Assembly (NCBI GenBank): GCA_902494085.1
Contig: CABURU010000006.1
Location: forward strand, 1-64,000
Source: an uncultured Collinsella sp.
GTDB lineage: Bacteria > Actinomycetota > Coriobacteriia > Coriobacteriales > Coriobacteriaceae
Length of the DNA: 64,000 bases
Reading direction: 5' to 3'
The position numbers were made by a program, and so were the translations under genes. The notes under the pieces were generated by a model. The model was not told where the DNA came from and did not search any database. It worked only from the letters and a program-made list of their open reading frames with translations. Shown here piece after piece: positions 17,354 to 27,014 of the stretch. The number at the start of each line of letters is the position of its first letter. The stretch's first letter is position 1.

Positions 17354-19165
17354 ATGAATACTTCAATTGACATTTCCCACATCCGCAACTTCTCGATCGT
17401 TGCACATATCGACCATGGCAAGTCCACGATCAGTGACCGCATCCTCGAGCTCACCCATACCGTCGATGAGCGCGACATGGAGTCGCAGCTGCTTGACACG
17501 ATGGACATCGAGCGCGAGCGCGGCATCACGATCAAGTCCAATGCCGTCCGCGTGTCCTATGACGCCGACGACGGCGAGACGTATCAGTTCAACCTGATCG
17601 ATACACCGGGCCACGTGGACTTCACCTACGAGGTCTCGCGTTCGCTTGCCGCTTGCGAGGGTGCGGTTCTCGTCGTGGACGCCACTCAGGGCGTCGAGGC
17701 GCAGACCGTTTCCAACGCGACGCTCGCCATGAACGCCAACTTGGACATTGTTCCGGCCATCAACAAGATTGACCTTCCCTCAGCGCATCCCGACGAGGTC
17801 AAGACCGAGATCGAAGACGATCTGGCCATTCCCGCCGACGATGCCGTGTGCGTGTCGGGCAAGACCGGCGAGGGCATCCACGATCTGCTGGAGTCCATCG
17901 TCTTTTTGATCTCGCCTCCCAAGGGCGATGCAAATGCCCCTCTCAAGGCTCTAATTCTGGATTCGTACTTCGATGAGTACCGCGGCGTCGTCGCCACGGT
18001 GCGCGTCTTTGACGGTTCAATCAAAAAGGGCGATACCCTGCGAATGATGCAGGCCAAGGGCGACTTCTTGGTCGACGGCGTGGGCGTCAAGCGCCCTGCC
18101 GAGACGCCGGTTGATGCCCTGACTGTCGGCGAGGTCGGCTACGTGGTCACGGGTCTGAAGGACCCCGAGGCTGTGCGCGTGGGCGATACCCTTACGTGGG
18201 CTTCGAACCCCTGCCCCGAGCCGCTGCCGGGCTACCGTGAGGCCAAGCCCATGGTCTACACGGGCCTGTTCCCCATCGACAACAAGGACTACGAGAACCT
18301 GCGCGATGCGCTCGATAAGCTGCATGTCAACGATCCGTCGTTGGTGTGGGAGCCTGAGACGTCGGTGGCGCTGGGCTTTGGCTTCCGCGTGGGCTTCCTG
18401 GGCCTGCTGCACATGGAGGTCGTCAAGGAGCGCCTGGAGCGCGAGTTCAATCTGGACCTGATCGCCACGAGCCCCTCGGTCGATTACCACGTGTACAAGA
18501 CTGACGGCGAGATGCTCGATGTCCGCAGCCCGCAGGATCTGCCCGAGGCCACGCGCATCGAGCGTATTGAAGAGCCCTACCTCAAGGCAAAGATCATCTG
18601 TCCGCCCGAGTATACGGGTGCCGTCATGCAGCTTGCTATCGAGCACCGTGGCGTCACGACCGATATGATCCACCTGACGAGCAAATCGGTCGAGATGCGC
18701 TTTGATATGCCGCTCGCCGAGCTCATCTTGGACTTCTTCGACCAGCTCAAGAGCCGCACCAAGGGTTACGCCTCGCTCGACTACGAGTTCAACGAGTATC
18801 GCCCCTCCGAGCTCGTCAAGCTCGATATCCTGCTTTCGGGTGACGAGGTGGACGCGCTGTCGTTTATCGTACACAAGGATAAGGCTTATGGCCTGGCCCG
18901 CGGCCTGTGCGACAAGCTCAAGGAGATCATCCCGCGGCAGCTGTTCGAGGTGCCTATCCAGGGCGCCATTGGCAACAAGATCATCGCCCGCTCCACCGTT
19001 AAGGCGCGCCGTAAGGATGTGCTGGCCAAGTGTTACGGCGGCGATATCTCGCGAAAGCGCAAGCTGCTCGAGAAGCAGAAAGAGGGCAAGAAGCGCATGA
19101 AGGCCATCGGCTCGGTCGAGGTCCCGCAGGAGGCCTTTATGGCGATTCTCAAGGTGGACGAGTAG
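17354..19165 (+). CDS. lepA: Elongation factor 4 (LepA), ribosomal back-translocase GTPase
   Basis: A 603-residue translational GTPase. The G1 motif AHIDHGKST lies at residues 17-25, DTPGH and NKID follow, and the LepA-specific C-terminal domain ends with the KAKRK-like RRKDVLAKCYGGDISRKRKL region. Family proteins act on stalled or mistranslocated ribosomes. The ATG at 17354 is the conserved start; it has no ribosome site and may be leaderless. It begins a long co-directional run of genes. Confidence 0.96.
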   Translation: MNTSIDISHIRNFSIVAHIDHGKSTISDRILELTHTVDERDMESQLLDTMDIERERGITIKSNAVRVSYDADDGETYQFNLIDTPGHVDFTYEVSRSLAACEGAVLVVDATQGVEAQTVSNATLAMNANLDIVPAINKIDLPSAHPDEVKTEIEDDLAIPADDAVCVSGKTGEGIHDLLESIVFLISPPKGDANAPLKALILDSYFDEYRGVVATVRVFDGSIKKGDTLRMMQAKGDFLVDGVGVKRPAETPVDALTVGEVGYVVTGLKDPEAVRVGDTLTWASNPCPEPLPGYREAKPMVYTGLFPIDNKDYENLRDALDKLHVNDPSLVWEPETSVALGFGFRVGFLGLLHMEVVKERLEREFNLDLIATSPSVDYHVYKTDGEMLDVRSPQDLPEATRIERIEEPYLKAKIICPPEYTGAVMQLAIEHRGVTTDMIHLTSKSVEMRFDMPLAELILDFFDQLKSRTKGYASLDYEFNEYRPSELVKLDILLSGDEVDALSFIVHKDKAYGLARGLCDKLKEIIPRQLFEVPIQGAIGNKIIARSTVKARRKDVLAKCYGGDISRKRKLLEKQKEGKKRMKAIGSVEVPQEAFMAILKVDE

Positions 19166-19169
19166 GTCC

Positions 19170-20213
19170 ATGGCGCTTTCTGAATACAGCAATCGGCTGC
19201 TGGGCGCCTATGCCGAGCAGCCGTTCCTTATGGCTCCCATGGCGGGCGTAACCGACCCCGCCTATCGCATCATGTGTCGCCGCCGCGGCGCCAACTTTGC
19301 CTACAGCGAGATGGTGAGCGTTGCAGGCCTTGCCTATGCCAGCAACAAGACGTGGCGCCTGGTGCTGCCGGCCGACGAGGAACAGCAGATTTGCGTGCAG
19401 CTCTTTGGTTCCAAGCCCGATCAGTTTGCGAGTGCCGTCGCTGCCGTCGAGGAACGCGTGGGCGATCGCCTGTCATTGATTGATATCAACATGGCCTGTC
19501 CGGCTCGCAAGGTCGTTACCAAGGGCGAGGGCTCGGCGCTTATGCGCACGCCCGATCTGGCCGAGAAGATTGTCGAGGCAACGGTGGGCGCGGCGCATGT
19601 TCCCGTGACCGTGAAGATCCGCAAGGGTTTTTATGCCGAGGATCGCAACGCCGCAACTTTTGCCCAGATGCTCGAAGGGGCGGGCGCCTCTGCAGTTGCC
19701 GTGCACGGTCGTTGTGCCACGCAGCTCTATACGGGCCAGGCTGATTGGTCTGTCGTCGATGAGGTTGCCGAAGCCGTCGAGATTCCCGTGATTGGTTCGG
19801 GCGATGTGTTCTCGGCCGAGGACGCTGCTGAGCATCTGAGCGGTTCGGGTGCCAGCGCGGTGTTTATTGCGCGCGGTATCTACGGCAATCCCTGGGTGTT
19901 CGGCGATGCACGCGCCCTTGCATTCGATGGCACGCCGGTTCCTTCTCGCTCCTCGGTCGAGCGCCTGGAGGCTCTGCGTGAGCACCTGACGTTGACGCAC
20001 GAGCTTCTGCCGCTTATGTCACGCGCCCGTACGTATGCAAGCTGGTACTTAAAGGGCATGCCCCATGCCGCCGCCTGGCGCGCTCGGGTGGTGCGCTGCT
20101 CCACGTATGAGGAGTTTATGGCGCTGGTCGATGATATCGAGCGCGACGTGGTGGCCTGCGAGGCCGCGCTTGCCGCCGGTGAGTCGGTGCCCGCACATCC
20201 GCTGGAGGCTTAA
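19170..20213 (+). CDS. dusB: tRNA-dihydrouridine synthase (DusB-like)
   Basis: FMN enzyme that reduces uridines in the tRNA D-loop with NADPH. The N-terminal APMAGVTDPAYR motif, the catalytic-cysteine stretch INMACPARKV and the phosphate-binding IGSGDVFSAEDA/ARGIYGNPW are present. At 347 residues it fits the bacterial DusB group; the exact uridine targeted cannot be read from sequence. It starts four bases after lepA. Confidence 0.92.
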   Translation: MALSEYSNRLLGAYAEQPFLMAPMAGVTDPAYRIMCRRRGANFAYSEMVSVAGLAYASNKTWRLVLPADEEQQICVQLFGSKPDQFASAVAAVEERVGDRLSLIDINMACPARKVVTKGEGSALMRTPDLAEKIVEATVGAAHVPVTVKIRKGFYAEDRNAATFAQMLEGAGASAVAVHGRCATQLYTGQADWSVVDEVAEAVEIPVIGSGDVFSAEDAAEHLSGSGASAVFIARGIYGNPWVFGDARALAFDGTPVPSRSSVERLEALREHLTLTHELLPLMSRARTYASWYLKGMPHAAAWRARVVRCSTYEEFMALVDDIERDVVACEAALAAGESVPAHPLEA

Positions 20214-20215
20214 GG

Positions 20216-21448
20216 GTGGCCGTTACCGCGCTGTATGTGCACGTGCCGTTTTGTGCTCAAAAATGCCGCTATTGCGACTTTGACTCGCGCAGCGTGGCCC
20301 CGTGCGACCTGGACGCTGCACTCGATGCCTATTTTGAGCACCTGTATGCGCGGCTCGATGCCTTTGGCAACGCTGGGGCACTCAGGCAGATTCGCACGGT
20401 CTACGTTGGCGGCGGCACGCCGTCGCTGGCAGGGGAGCGCCTGGTGAAACTTGCCCGCCGTATCTCCATGTGGTGCGAGCCCGTTGAGTTTACTTGCGAA
20501 GCCAATCCTGAGTCGCTGACCGCTGGGCTCGCCACCGCGCTTGCCGAGGCGGGTGTCACGCGCATTTCTTTGGGTGTGCAAACCCTCGACAATACCGAGT
20601 TGGCTGTCATTGGCCGCATCCATGATGCCGAACGGGCGCTTGAGGCTATCGCGACGGTGAAGGATGTTGGGCTCGATGTGTCGTGCGACCTTATGTGTGG
20701 GCTTCCCGGACAGACTATGGCGAGCTGGCAGCACACGCTCGATGGCGTGTTTGCGGCGGCCCCGCACCATGTGTCGGTCTATCCGCTCACGCTCGAGGAG
20801 GGCACGCCGCTTTACCGCATGGCATGCCGTGACGAGTCGCTCGAGCCCGACGACGATTTCCAAGCCGCATGCATGGACGTTGCGCGCGAACGGCTGAGTT
20901 CGGCGGGCTACCATCCGTATGAGGTGGCGAGCTACGCGCTCGATGGGCATGAATGCGCTCATAATATCGCCTACTGGACTGGTCAGGGCTATTTGGGTTT
21001 GGGTCGTTCTGCCGCGGGTATGCTCGATGCCGAGGATTTCGATCGCCTGGCCGGGCTGTTTCCTGACGTTCCCGCTCGCGGCTATGCGCACCGCGTGCGT
21101 CTGGTGCAACGTGATGATGGCGCGACGACGTTTGGGGTCGAGTACCTGACGCATCGCGAGGCGGCAGCCGAGGATCTGATGCTCGCTTGTCGCATGACGC
21201 GCGGCGTCGCGTCCAATCTGTTGGTTCACGCGGCTCGTGTCATCCCTGCCGATGAACTGACAGCGGCCTGTGACCGCGCTCTTGAGCTTGGGCTTGCCAC
21301 TTGGGTGCCCGAGAACGGTGATACCCATGCGGGGCCTATTGCCTCTGACGGTGTCGTCACCGGCCGCATCTGTGCCCGCCTGGCGCCGACCCACCTGGGT
21401 TGGCTCGATGGAAATGTTCTGTTCGAGCTGTTTTGGGGTCTAGCTTAG
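20216..21448 (+). CDS. hemW: HemW-like radical SAM protein
   Basis: A 410-residue radical SAM protein with the cluster motif CAQKCRYCDF near the N-terminus and the GGGTPS motif. Long annotated as oxygen-independent coproporphyrinogen oxidase, this group lacks an additional early cysteine of true HemN and acts in haem handling (HemW). The GTG at 20216 follows the dusB stop closely. The lepA-hemW-dnaJ order is common in Gram-positives, though dusB is inserted here. Confidence 0.9.
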   Translation: MAVTALYVHVPFCAQKCRYCDFDSRSVAPCDLDAALDAYFEHLYARLDAFGNAGALRQIRTVYVGGGTPSLAGERLVKLARRISMWCEPVEFTCEANPESLTAGLATALAEAGVTRISLGVQTLDNTELAVIGRIHDAERALEAIATVKDVGLDVSCDLMCGLPGQTMASWQHTLDGVFAAAPHHVSVYPLTLEEGTPLYRMACRDESLEPDDDFQAACMDVARERLSSAGYHPYEVASYALDGHECAHNIAYWTGQGYLGLGRSAAGMLDAEDFDRLAGLFPDVPARGYAHRVRLVQRDDGATTFGVEYLTHREAAAEDLMLACRMTRGVASNLLVHAARVIPADELTAACDRALELGLATWVPENGDTHAGPIASDGVVTGRICARLAPTHLGWLDGNVLFELFWGLA

Positions 21449-21506
21449 GCCGCTCGGGTAGAATTACCGCAATATATACGCTGCTGTGAGCAGGAGGTTG
21501 CCGCGC

Positions 21507-22610
21507 ATGGCGACGATGAACGAAAAAGATTACTACGAGATCTTGGGTGTCTCCAAGGACGCCACCTCGCGTGATATTCAAAAGGCTTTCCAGCAAAAGG
21601 CCCGTAAGCTCCATCCGGACGTCAATAAGGAGCCGGATGCCGAGGAGAAGTTTAAAGAGGTTTCCGAGGCCTACGCCGTGCTCTCGGACGAGCAGAAGCG
21701 TGCGCGTTACGACGCCATGCGGTCGGGTAATCCCTTTGCCGGTGCACCGACGGCTTCGCCCTATGGCGGTGGCTATGCCGGCAGCGCCGGTTACGGCAAT
21801 CCCTTTGATGGCGGTTTCCCCTTCGGGGGCGCCTGGGGCCAGCCCCGTCGCGGCCAGGCGGCCTACAACCCCGAGAACGGCGCCAACGTGGTCGTCGATA
21901 TCAAGCTCGACGCCAAGGAGGCCAAGGGCGGTGCCCACAAGACCGTTCGCTACACCCGCTTTGACACCTGCGGACATTGTGGCGGATCGGGCTCCGTTTC
22001 GTCAGAGCATGCCCACACCTGTCCGAGCTGCGGTGGCCGCGGCCACATCGACGTCGACTTGTCCTTCCTGTTTGGTGCGGGCACGTTCCAGACGGTTTGT
22101 CCTGAGTGCGGCGGTTCCGGCAAGGTCGTTGCCGACCCGTGCCCCGATTGCGGTGGCAGCGGCCGTACCCGCGTAACCTCCGAGCAGACGATTGAGTTTC
22201 CCGCCGGCACGCATGATGGCGACGAGGTGCGCATCCCCAACATGGGTCACGCCGGCACGAACGGCGCTTCGGGCGGCGATCTGGTCGGTCGTGCGCACGT
22301 TGAGGCCGAGCGCCTGGAGGGTAAGGCTCGCACCGGCTTCTACCTTATGGGCATCATCGCTCCGTTTTTGGTGCTGTCGGCCATCTCGGGCGTGTTCTCC
22401 GCCTTTGCCATGATGTGCTTCATTCCGTTTGCCATGGGCTTGTTCATGGTGCTGTCGGACGGAGTGCTTCATCGCAGTCTGCTGTGGTGGAAGCGCGGCG
22501 CGATGCAGTTTGCCAATGGATTTGCCAACGGTTTTATGTTCGCGCTCGTGTCGGTTTGGTTCGCGAGCTGCTCGCAGCGGGCCGTGCTTTCGCCGTACGG
22601 AATGCAATAA
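21507..22610 (+). CDS. DnaJ-like co-chaperone with a membrane C-terminus
   Basis: A 367-residue protein starting at an ATG after AGGAGG. Residues 8-70 are a J domain with intact HPD (36-38), so it should stimulate a DnaK ATPase. A Gly/Phe-rich segment (about 74-120) and four zinc-finger CxxCxGxG repeats (C155, C172, C198, C212) follow. After residue 265 the usual second substrate-binding domain and dimerisation tail are missing. Instead, hydrophobic segments at about 277-318 and 343-355 suggest a hairpin and a further membrane-associated helix. A canonical dnaJ lies directly downstream. Function at the membrane is inference. Confidence 0.85.
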   Translation: MATMNEKDYYEILGVSKDATSRDIQKAFQQKARKLHPDVNKEPDAEEKFKEVSEAYAVLSDEQKRARYDAMRSGNPFAGAPTASPYGGGYAGSAGYGNPFDGGFPFGGAWGQPRRGQAAYNPENGANVVVDIKLDAKEAKGGAHKTVRYTRFDTCGHCGGSGSVSSEHAHTCPSCGGRGHIDVDLSFLFGAGTFQTVCPECGGSGKVVADPCPDCGGSGRTRVTSEQTIEFPAGTHDGDEVRIPNMGHAGTNGASGGDLVGRAHVEAERLEGKARTGFYLMGIIAPFLVLSAISGVFSAFAMMCFIPFAMGLFMVLSDGVLHRSLLWWKRGAMQFANGFANGFMFALVSVWFASCSQRAVLSPYGMQ

Positions 22611-22691
22611 CATCAAACCCTCTGTTTGCGCCCGGCCCAGCTTGGGTATAGGACGCACTGTGACAATAATGAAAGTTGGAAGGATTCGGTC

Positions 22692-23840
22692 GTGTCGGAA
22701 AATAGGGATTACTACGAGGTACTTGGCGTTGACAAGGATGCCGACGCGCGGACGATTAAGCGCGCGTTTCTAAAGAAAGCCCGTACGGTACACCCGGATG
22801 TTTCGGACGACCCCGAGGCCGAGGCCAAGTTCAAAGAGCTCAACGAGGCCTATTCCGTTCTTTCCGACGAGCAGAAGCGTGCTAACTACGACCGTTACGG
22901 CACCGCTGACGGCCCCGGTGGCTCTGGCTATGTCGACATTAACGATATCTTTGGCGGCATGGGCATGGACGACCTGTTCTCGTCGTTCTTTGGCGGTGGC
23001 GCCGGTGGTGGCGCTCGCAGCCGTCGCGAACGCCGTCGCGGTCGCGATATGGCCATCTCCCTTTCGGTGACGCTCGAGGAGGCGGCGCTCGGCTGCAAAA
23101 AGACGATCAGCTACGACCGCCTTGCCCCTTGCGATGACTGTAATGGTACCGGCAAGGCCGAGGGCGCGACCGAAAAGCAGTGCAGCCGCTGTCACGGCAC
23201 AGGCTATGTGACGACGGTCCAGCGTTCTTTCCTGGGCCAGGTTCAGTCCTCTTCGCCCTGTCCCGACTGCCACGGCGAAGGCACGGTCATCGATCATCCC
23301 TGCGAGACCTGTGACGGCCAGGGCCGCACGCCTTCACACGAAAAGATTGACATCGATATTCCCGCCGGTGTTTCGACCGGTCGCCAGCTGCGCGTGAGTG
23401 GTTTTGGCGAGGCCGGCCTTCGTGGCGAGCCGTCGGGCGACCTGATCGTCAACGTGCGTGTCGCCGACCACGAGCGTTTTAAGCGTAATGGCGATGACCT
23501 CTATCTGGTGAGCGATATCTCGATTTCGCAGGCCGCGCTCGGTTGCGAGATTGAGGTCGAGGGCATTATGCCTGACGAGGTCGTTAAAGTGACGGTTCCC
23601 GCCGGCACACAGTACGGTGACACCGTGAGCGTCAACAACTACGGCATGCCGCGTATCGGCGGTGGCGGCTCGCGTGGTCGTCTGATTGTGCAGCTGCGCG
23701 TGGTCGTTCCCACCAATCTCTCCAACAAGCAGCGCGAGTTGCTTCGCGCCTTTGCCGACGAGATGGGCGATGACGTCGCATCCGGTAAGAAGTCGGTGAC
23801 CGACCGTATCAAGAGTGCCCTCGACGACATCCTCGATTAA
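22692..23840 (+). CDS. dnaJ: Chaperone protein DnaJ
   Basis: A 382-residue type I DnaJ that delivers unfolded clients to DnaK and triggers ATP hydrolysis. It has a J domain with HPD (34-36), a Gly-rich region with SSFFGGGAGGG, four CxxCxGxG zinc repeats and two C-terminal beta domains. The GTG at 22692 follows GGAAGGA at eight bases. hrcA, grpE and dnaK are not adjacent. Confidence 0.95.
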   Translation: MSENRDYYEVLGVDKDADARTIKRAFLKKARTVHPDVSDDPEAEAKFKELNEAYSVLSDEQKRANYDRYGTADGPGGSGYVDINDIFGGMGMDDLFSSFFGGGAGGGARSRRERRRGRDMAISLSVTLEEAALGCKKTISYDRLAPCDDCNGTGKAEGATEKQCSRCHGTGYVTTVQRSFLGQVQSSSPCPDCHGEGTVIDHPCETCDGQGRTPSHEKIDIDIPAGVSTGRQLRVSGFGEAGLRGEPSGDLIVNVRVADHERFKRNGDDLYLVSDISISQAALGCEIEVEGIMPDEVVKVTVPAGTQYGDTVSVNNYGMPRIGGGGSRGRLIVQLRVVVPTNLSNKQRELLRAFADEMGDDVASGKKSVTDRIKSALDDILD

Positions 23841-23849
23841 GGAGCCCGT

Positions 23850-25142
23850 GTGCTCGCACCTCATATCTCTGTTGTCAACCTCGGTTGTCGTGTCAACCGG
23901 GTTGAGTCCGACCGTATCACTGCCGATCTTATGCGCCTGGGCTTTGCGATGGTGGATCCCCGGGACGCCGATCTGATCGTTATCAATACCTGTGCCGTGA
24001 CGGGGGAGGCCGAGGCCAAGACCCGCAAGGCCGTCCGTCACGCCCTGGCCTATCCCGGCGAGCCTTACGTGGTCGTAACCGGCTGCGTCGTCAACCTGCA
24101 TCCCGAGGAGCTGCTGGAGCTCTCCGATCGCGTGATCGCCGAACCGTCCAAGATAGACGTCGCCGAGCGCGTCTGCGAGGTGCTGGGTGTCGAATCCGAT
24201 AGCGTGCCCGCCTGCAGCGATGGCGACGTGGTCGATGCGCTCGGTCGTTCGCGGCTGGGCGTGAAGATCCAGGATGGCTGCAACCATCGCTGTACCTATT
24301 GCATCGTGTGGAAGGCCCGCGGCCCCGAGCGTTCCGTGCCCGTCGAGTCCGTGCTCGAACAGGTGCGTGAAGCTCAGGAGGCCGGCGTGCCCGAGGTCGT
24401 GCTGACCGGCGTGAATCTGGGTGCCTATGACGGCAAGAGCGCGACCGACGAACATGTCGAGATCGATGAGCTGCTTCAGGCCATCATGGAGCGCACCGAG
24501 ATCGCCCACGTGCGCATCTCCTCGGTGGAGCCCATGGATATTTCCGAGCGCCTGCTCAAGGTGATGGCTCGCTATCCGAAGCGTATCGCGCCGTTTTTGC
24601 ACCTTCCCGTGCAGTCTGGCTGCACGGCGACGCTGCATCGCATGGGCCGACCCTATAGCGCCGAGGCCTTTGAGGACACGGTGCGCATGATTCGCACCAA
24701 CTTGCCCCAGGCGTCTCTTTCGTGCGATGTCATCGTCGGTTTTCCTGGCGAGACGGACGAGGAGTTCGAGGAGTCGCTGGCGCTATGCCGTCGCGTGGGC
24801 TTTTCGCGCATGCACGTGTTCCGCTATAGCAAGCGCCCCGGCACCCTCGCCGCCGACATGCCCGACCAGGTACCCCCTGAGGTCATGGCCGAACGCAGCC
24901 GTCGCATGCGTGCCGCCGCACAGGAGCTTGCGATCGCCGATGCCCGCCGCCGCGTGGGCACGGTCGAGCGTGCGGTGCTCGAGTATGGCGACAATTTGAC
25001 GCTCGGCTCGTTCCATCATGCCCGTCTCGATGATACCTGTGGACTCACAGCCCCGTGCCTGCTCGATGTTGCTATCATCGGAGTCGATGATTCCGGCTTG
25101 GTCCATGCACGCAGGGAGGTTCATGGAAGCCTCGAAGATTAG
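23850..25142 (+). CDS. mtaB: tRNA t6A37 methylthiotransferase MtaB
   Basis: A 430-residue radical SAM enzyme that adds a methylthio group to t6A37 of tRNAs reading ANN codons. The N-terminal domain has three cluster cysteines (NLGCRVN, NTCAVTG, VTGCVV), the radical SAM motif is CNHRCTYC, and a TRAM-like C-terminal region follows. The dnaJ neighbour is typical for MtaB. Two paralogues with other targets, RimO and MiaB, lie elsewhere in the window. The 3' end overlaps phoH by 20 bases. Confidence 0.93.
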   Translation: MLAPHISVVNLGCRVNRVESDRITADLMRLGFAMVDPRDADLIVINTCAVTGEAEAKTRKAVRHALAYPGEPYVVVTGCVVNLHPEELLELSDRVIAEPSKIDVAERVCEVLGVESDSVPACSDGDVVDALGRSRLGVKIQDGCNHRCTYCIVWKARGPERSVPVESVLEQVREAQEAGVPEVVLTGVNLGAYDGKSATDEHVEIDELLQAIMERTEIAHVRISSVEPMDISERLLKVMARYPKRIAPFLHLPVQSGCTATLHRMGRPYSAEAFEDTVRMIRTNLPQASLSCDVIVGFPGETDEEFEESLALCRRVGFSRMHVFRYSKRPGTLAADMPDQVPPEVMAERSRRMRAAAQELAIADARRRVGTVERAVLEYGDNLTLGSFHHARLDDTCGLTAPCLLDVAIIGVDDSGLVHARREVHGSLED

Positions 25143-26109
25143 ACTTACCGTTCCCGAGGGTATCGACCCCTCGCGCGTTTTGGGCGCCGGCGACGGCGTC
25201 CTTCGTGCGCTCGAGAACTTGGTGCGCGCCCATGTGGTTGCCCGCGGTGACAGCGTTGCCGTGAGCGGCGATCCGGACGAGGTCGAGCTGGTCGCGCGTT
25301 TTTTCGAGCATGCCTTTCGTGAGGCTGCTGCCGGGCGCACGCTTTCTGCCGATGACGTCTCGCGCTGTCTGGCCGTTCTGCGCGACGGCGAGCATGATGC
25401 CTCGTCGCTTCGCGATGACGTGCTGCTATCGTATCGCGGTCGCGTCATCCGCCCCAAGACGCTCGGTCAAAAGCGCTATGTGGATGCCATCCGCTCTTCT
25501 ACCATCACGTTTGGCCTCGGTCCCGCCGGTACCGGTAAAACCTATCTGGCCATGGCGCTCGCCGTCGCCGCGCTCAAGCGCCATGAGGTGGGCCGCCTGA
25601 TCCTGACGCGCCCGGTTGTCGAGGCGGGGGAGAACCTGGGCTTTTTGCCCGGCACCCTCGAGGAAAAGATCGACCCGTATATGCGCCCGCTCTATGATGC
25701 CCTCTTTGACATGATGGATCGCGAACGCATCGATGAGCTTATGGAGCGTGGCGTGATCGAGATCGCGCCGCTCGCCTACATGCGCGGTCGAACGCTGAGT
25801 GATGCCTTTGTGGTGCTCGATGAGGCGCAAAACACAACGCCCGAGCAGATGAAGATGTTCTTGACGCGTCTGGGCTTTAATTCCAAGTTCGTGATTACCG
25901 GCGACCTGAGCCAGCGTGACCTGGTTGGTCGTCGCGGCGGTCTTGCCGATGTCGAGCAGATTTTGGGTCGCGTCGACGATGTGGCGTTTTCTCACCTGGA
26001 GCGCGCCGATGTGGTGCGCCATGCCCTGGTGGGCCGTATCGTTGAGGCCTATGATGCATACGACGATGCGCGCGAGCAGCGCGCGCACGATCGAAAGGAG
26101 TCCCATTGA
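25123..26109 (+). CDS. phoH: PhoH-like ATPase
   Basis: A 328-residue P-loop ATPase with Walker A GPAGTGKTYLAMA and Walker B VVLDEAQNTT, the core of the PhoH family; the N-terminal part resembles a KH-like region. Phosphate regulation is known only for some members; linkage to ybeY and era suggests RNA metabolism. The ATG at 25123 follows GGGAGG inside mtaB; longer in-frame starts are embedded in mtaB and lack support. The stop overlaps the ybeY TTG start. Confidence 0.92.
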   Translation: MEASKIRLTVPEGIDPSRVLGAGDGVLRALENLVRAHVVARGDSVAVSGDPDEVELVARFFEHAFREAAAGRTLSADDVSRCLAVLRDGEHDASSLRDDVLLSYRGRVIRPKTLGQKRYVDAIRSSTITFGLGPAGTGKTYLAMALAVAALKRHEVGRLILTRPVVEAGENLGFLPGTLEEKIDPYMRPLYDALFDMMDRERIDELMERGVIEIAPLAYMRGRTLSDAFVVLDEAQNTTPEQMKMFLTRLGFNSKFVITGDLSQRDLVGRRGGLADVEQILGRVDDVAFSHLERADVVRHALVGRIVEAYDAYDDAREQRAHDRKESH

Positions 26110-26615
26110 GTGTATTGATCAGCAACGATGCCGAGCTCGATACGCTGCTCGATGCCCAGGAGGTGGAACACATCTGCTCAGTTGTGCTTGCCGCCGAGGG
26201 TGTTGAGCGTGAGGTTGAGATTTCCCTTTCGTATGTCGATGAGGACGAGATGCACGAGCTCAACCACGAGTGGCGCGGTATCGACCGCACCACCGATGTC
26301 CTCTCGTTTGAATGCGACTCGGCCTTTGACGAGGACATTCCCGCCGACGAGACGCTCGAGCTCGGCGATATTATCCTGGCCCCGCAGGTTATTGCCCGTC
26401 AGGCCTCCGGCTTTGGCAACAGCCCCGCCGATGAGTGCCGACTGATGCTCGTGCACGGAATGCTGCACCTGCTGGGTTACGACCACATCGAGGATGATGA
26501 GGCCGAGGTCATGGAGGCACGCGAGGATGCCATCCTGCGCGACCTGGCGCTTGAGCGCGGCGAGGACCCCAAGCTCGTCCACGTCGGCCCCATCACCAAC
26601 CACGCCCACGACTAG
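26106..26615 (+). CDS. ybeY: Endoribonuclease YbeY
   Basis: A 169-residue zinc metalloenzyme needed for 16S rRNA 3'-end maturation and ribosome quality control in studied bacteria. The HGMLHLLGYDH motif (H-x3-H-x5-H) is intact. It starts with TTG at 26106, correctly spaced from AAAGGAG and overlapping the phoH stop. The phoH-ybeY-dgkA-era order is a classic Gram-positive cluster. Confidence 0.95.
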   Translation: MSVLISNDAELDTLLDAQEVEHICSVVLAAEGVEREVEISLSYVDEDEMHELNHEWRGIDRTTDVLSFECDSAFDEDIPADETLELGDIILAPQVIARQASGFGNSPADECRLMLVHGMLHLLGYDHIEDDEAEVMEAREDAILRDLALERGEDPKLVHVGPITNHAHD

Positions 26616-26624
26616 GAGCCGTCT

Positions 26625-27002
26625 ATGATTCCCGGATCGAACAAGGACCATCCGTCCTTTTTAAAGTCGTTCTCATACGCCATGGAGGGCTTCGTCACCG
26701 CTGTCAAGACCGAGCGCAATATCAAGGTCATGCTCGTGGCGGGTGTGTGCACCGTCATTGCCGGCTGCATCGTGGGGCTCGATATTGCCGAGTGGGCTAC
26801 GGTCATCATTTGCTGCGGCCTGGTGATTCACGGCGAGCTGTGCAATACCGCCATGGAGGCGATTGTCGACCTGGCGACCCAGGAGCTGCATCCGCTGGCC
26901 AAGCGCGCGAAGGATATCGCCGCTGCCTCTGTATACGTTCTTTCCATTACCGCCGCGATCGTGGGCTTGCTTGTCTTTGCTCACGCGCTCGACTTTATTT
27001 AG
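26625..27002 (+). CDS. dgkA: Diacylglycerol/undecaprenol kinase family membrane protein
   Basis: A 125-residue integral membrane kinase with about three transmembrane segments and the signature GELCNTAMEAIVDL. Gram-positive members mostly phosphorylate undecaprenol, recycling the lipid carrier for peptidoglycan; the substrate here is inferred. It has AGGAG ahead of the ATG at 26625 and sits between ybeY and era as usual. Confidence 0.92.
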   Translation: MIPGSNKDHPSFLKSFSYAMEGFVTAVKTERNIKVMLVAGVCTVIAGCIVGLDIAEWATVIICCGLVIHGELCNTAMEAIVDLATQELHPLAKRAKDIAAASVYVLSITAAIVGLLVFAHALDFI

Positions 27003-27014
27003 AAAGGGATTCCC

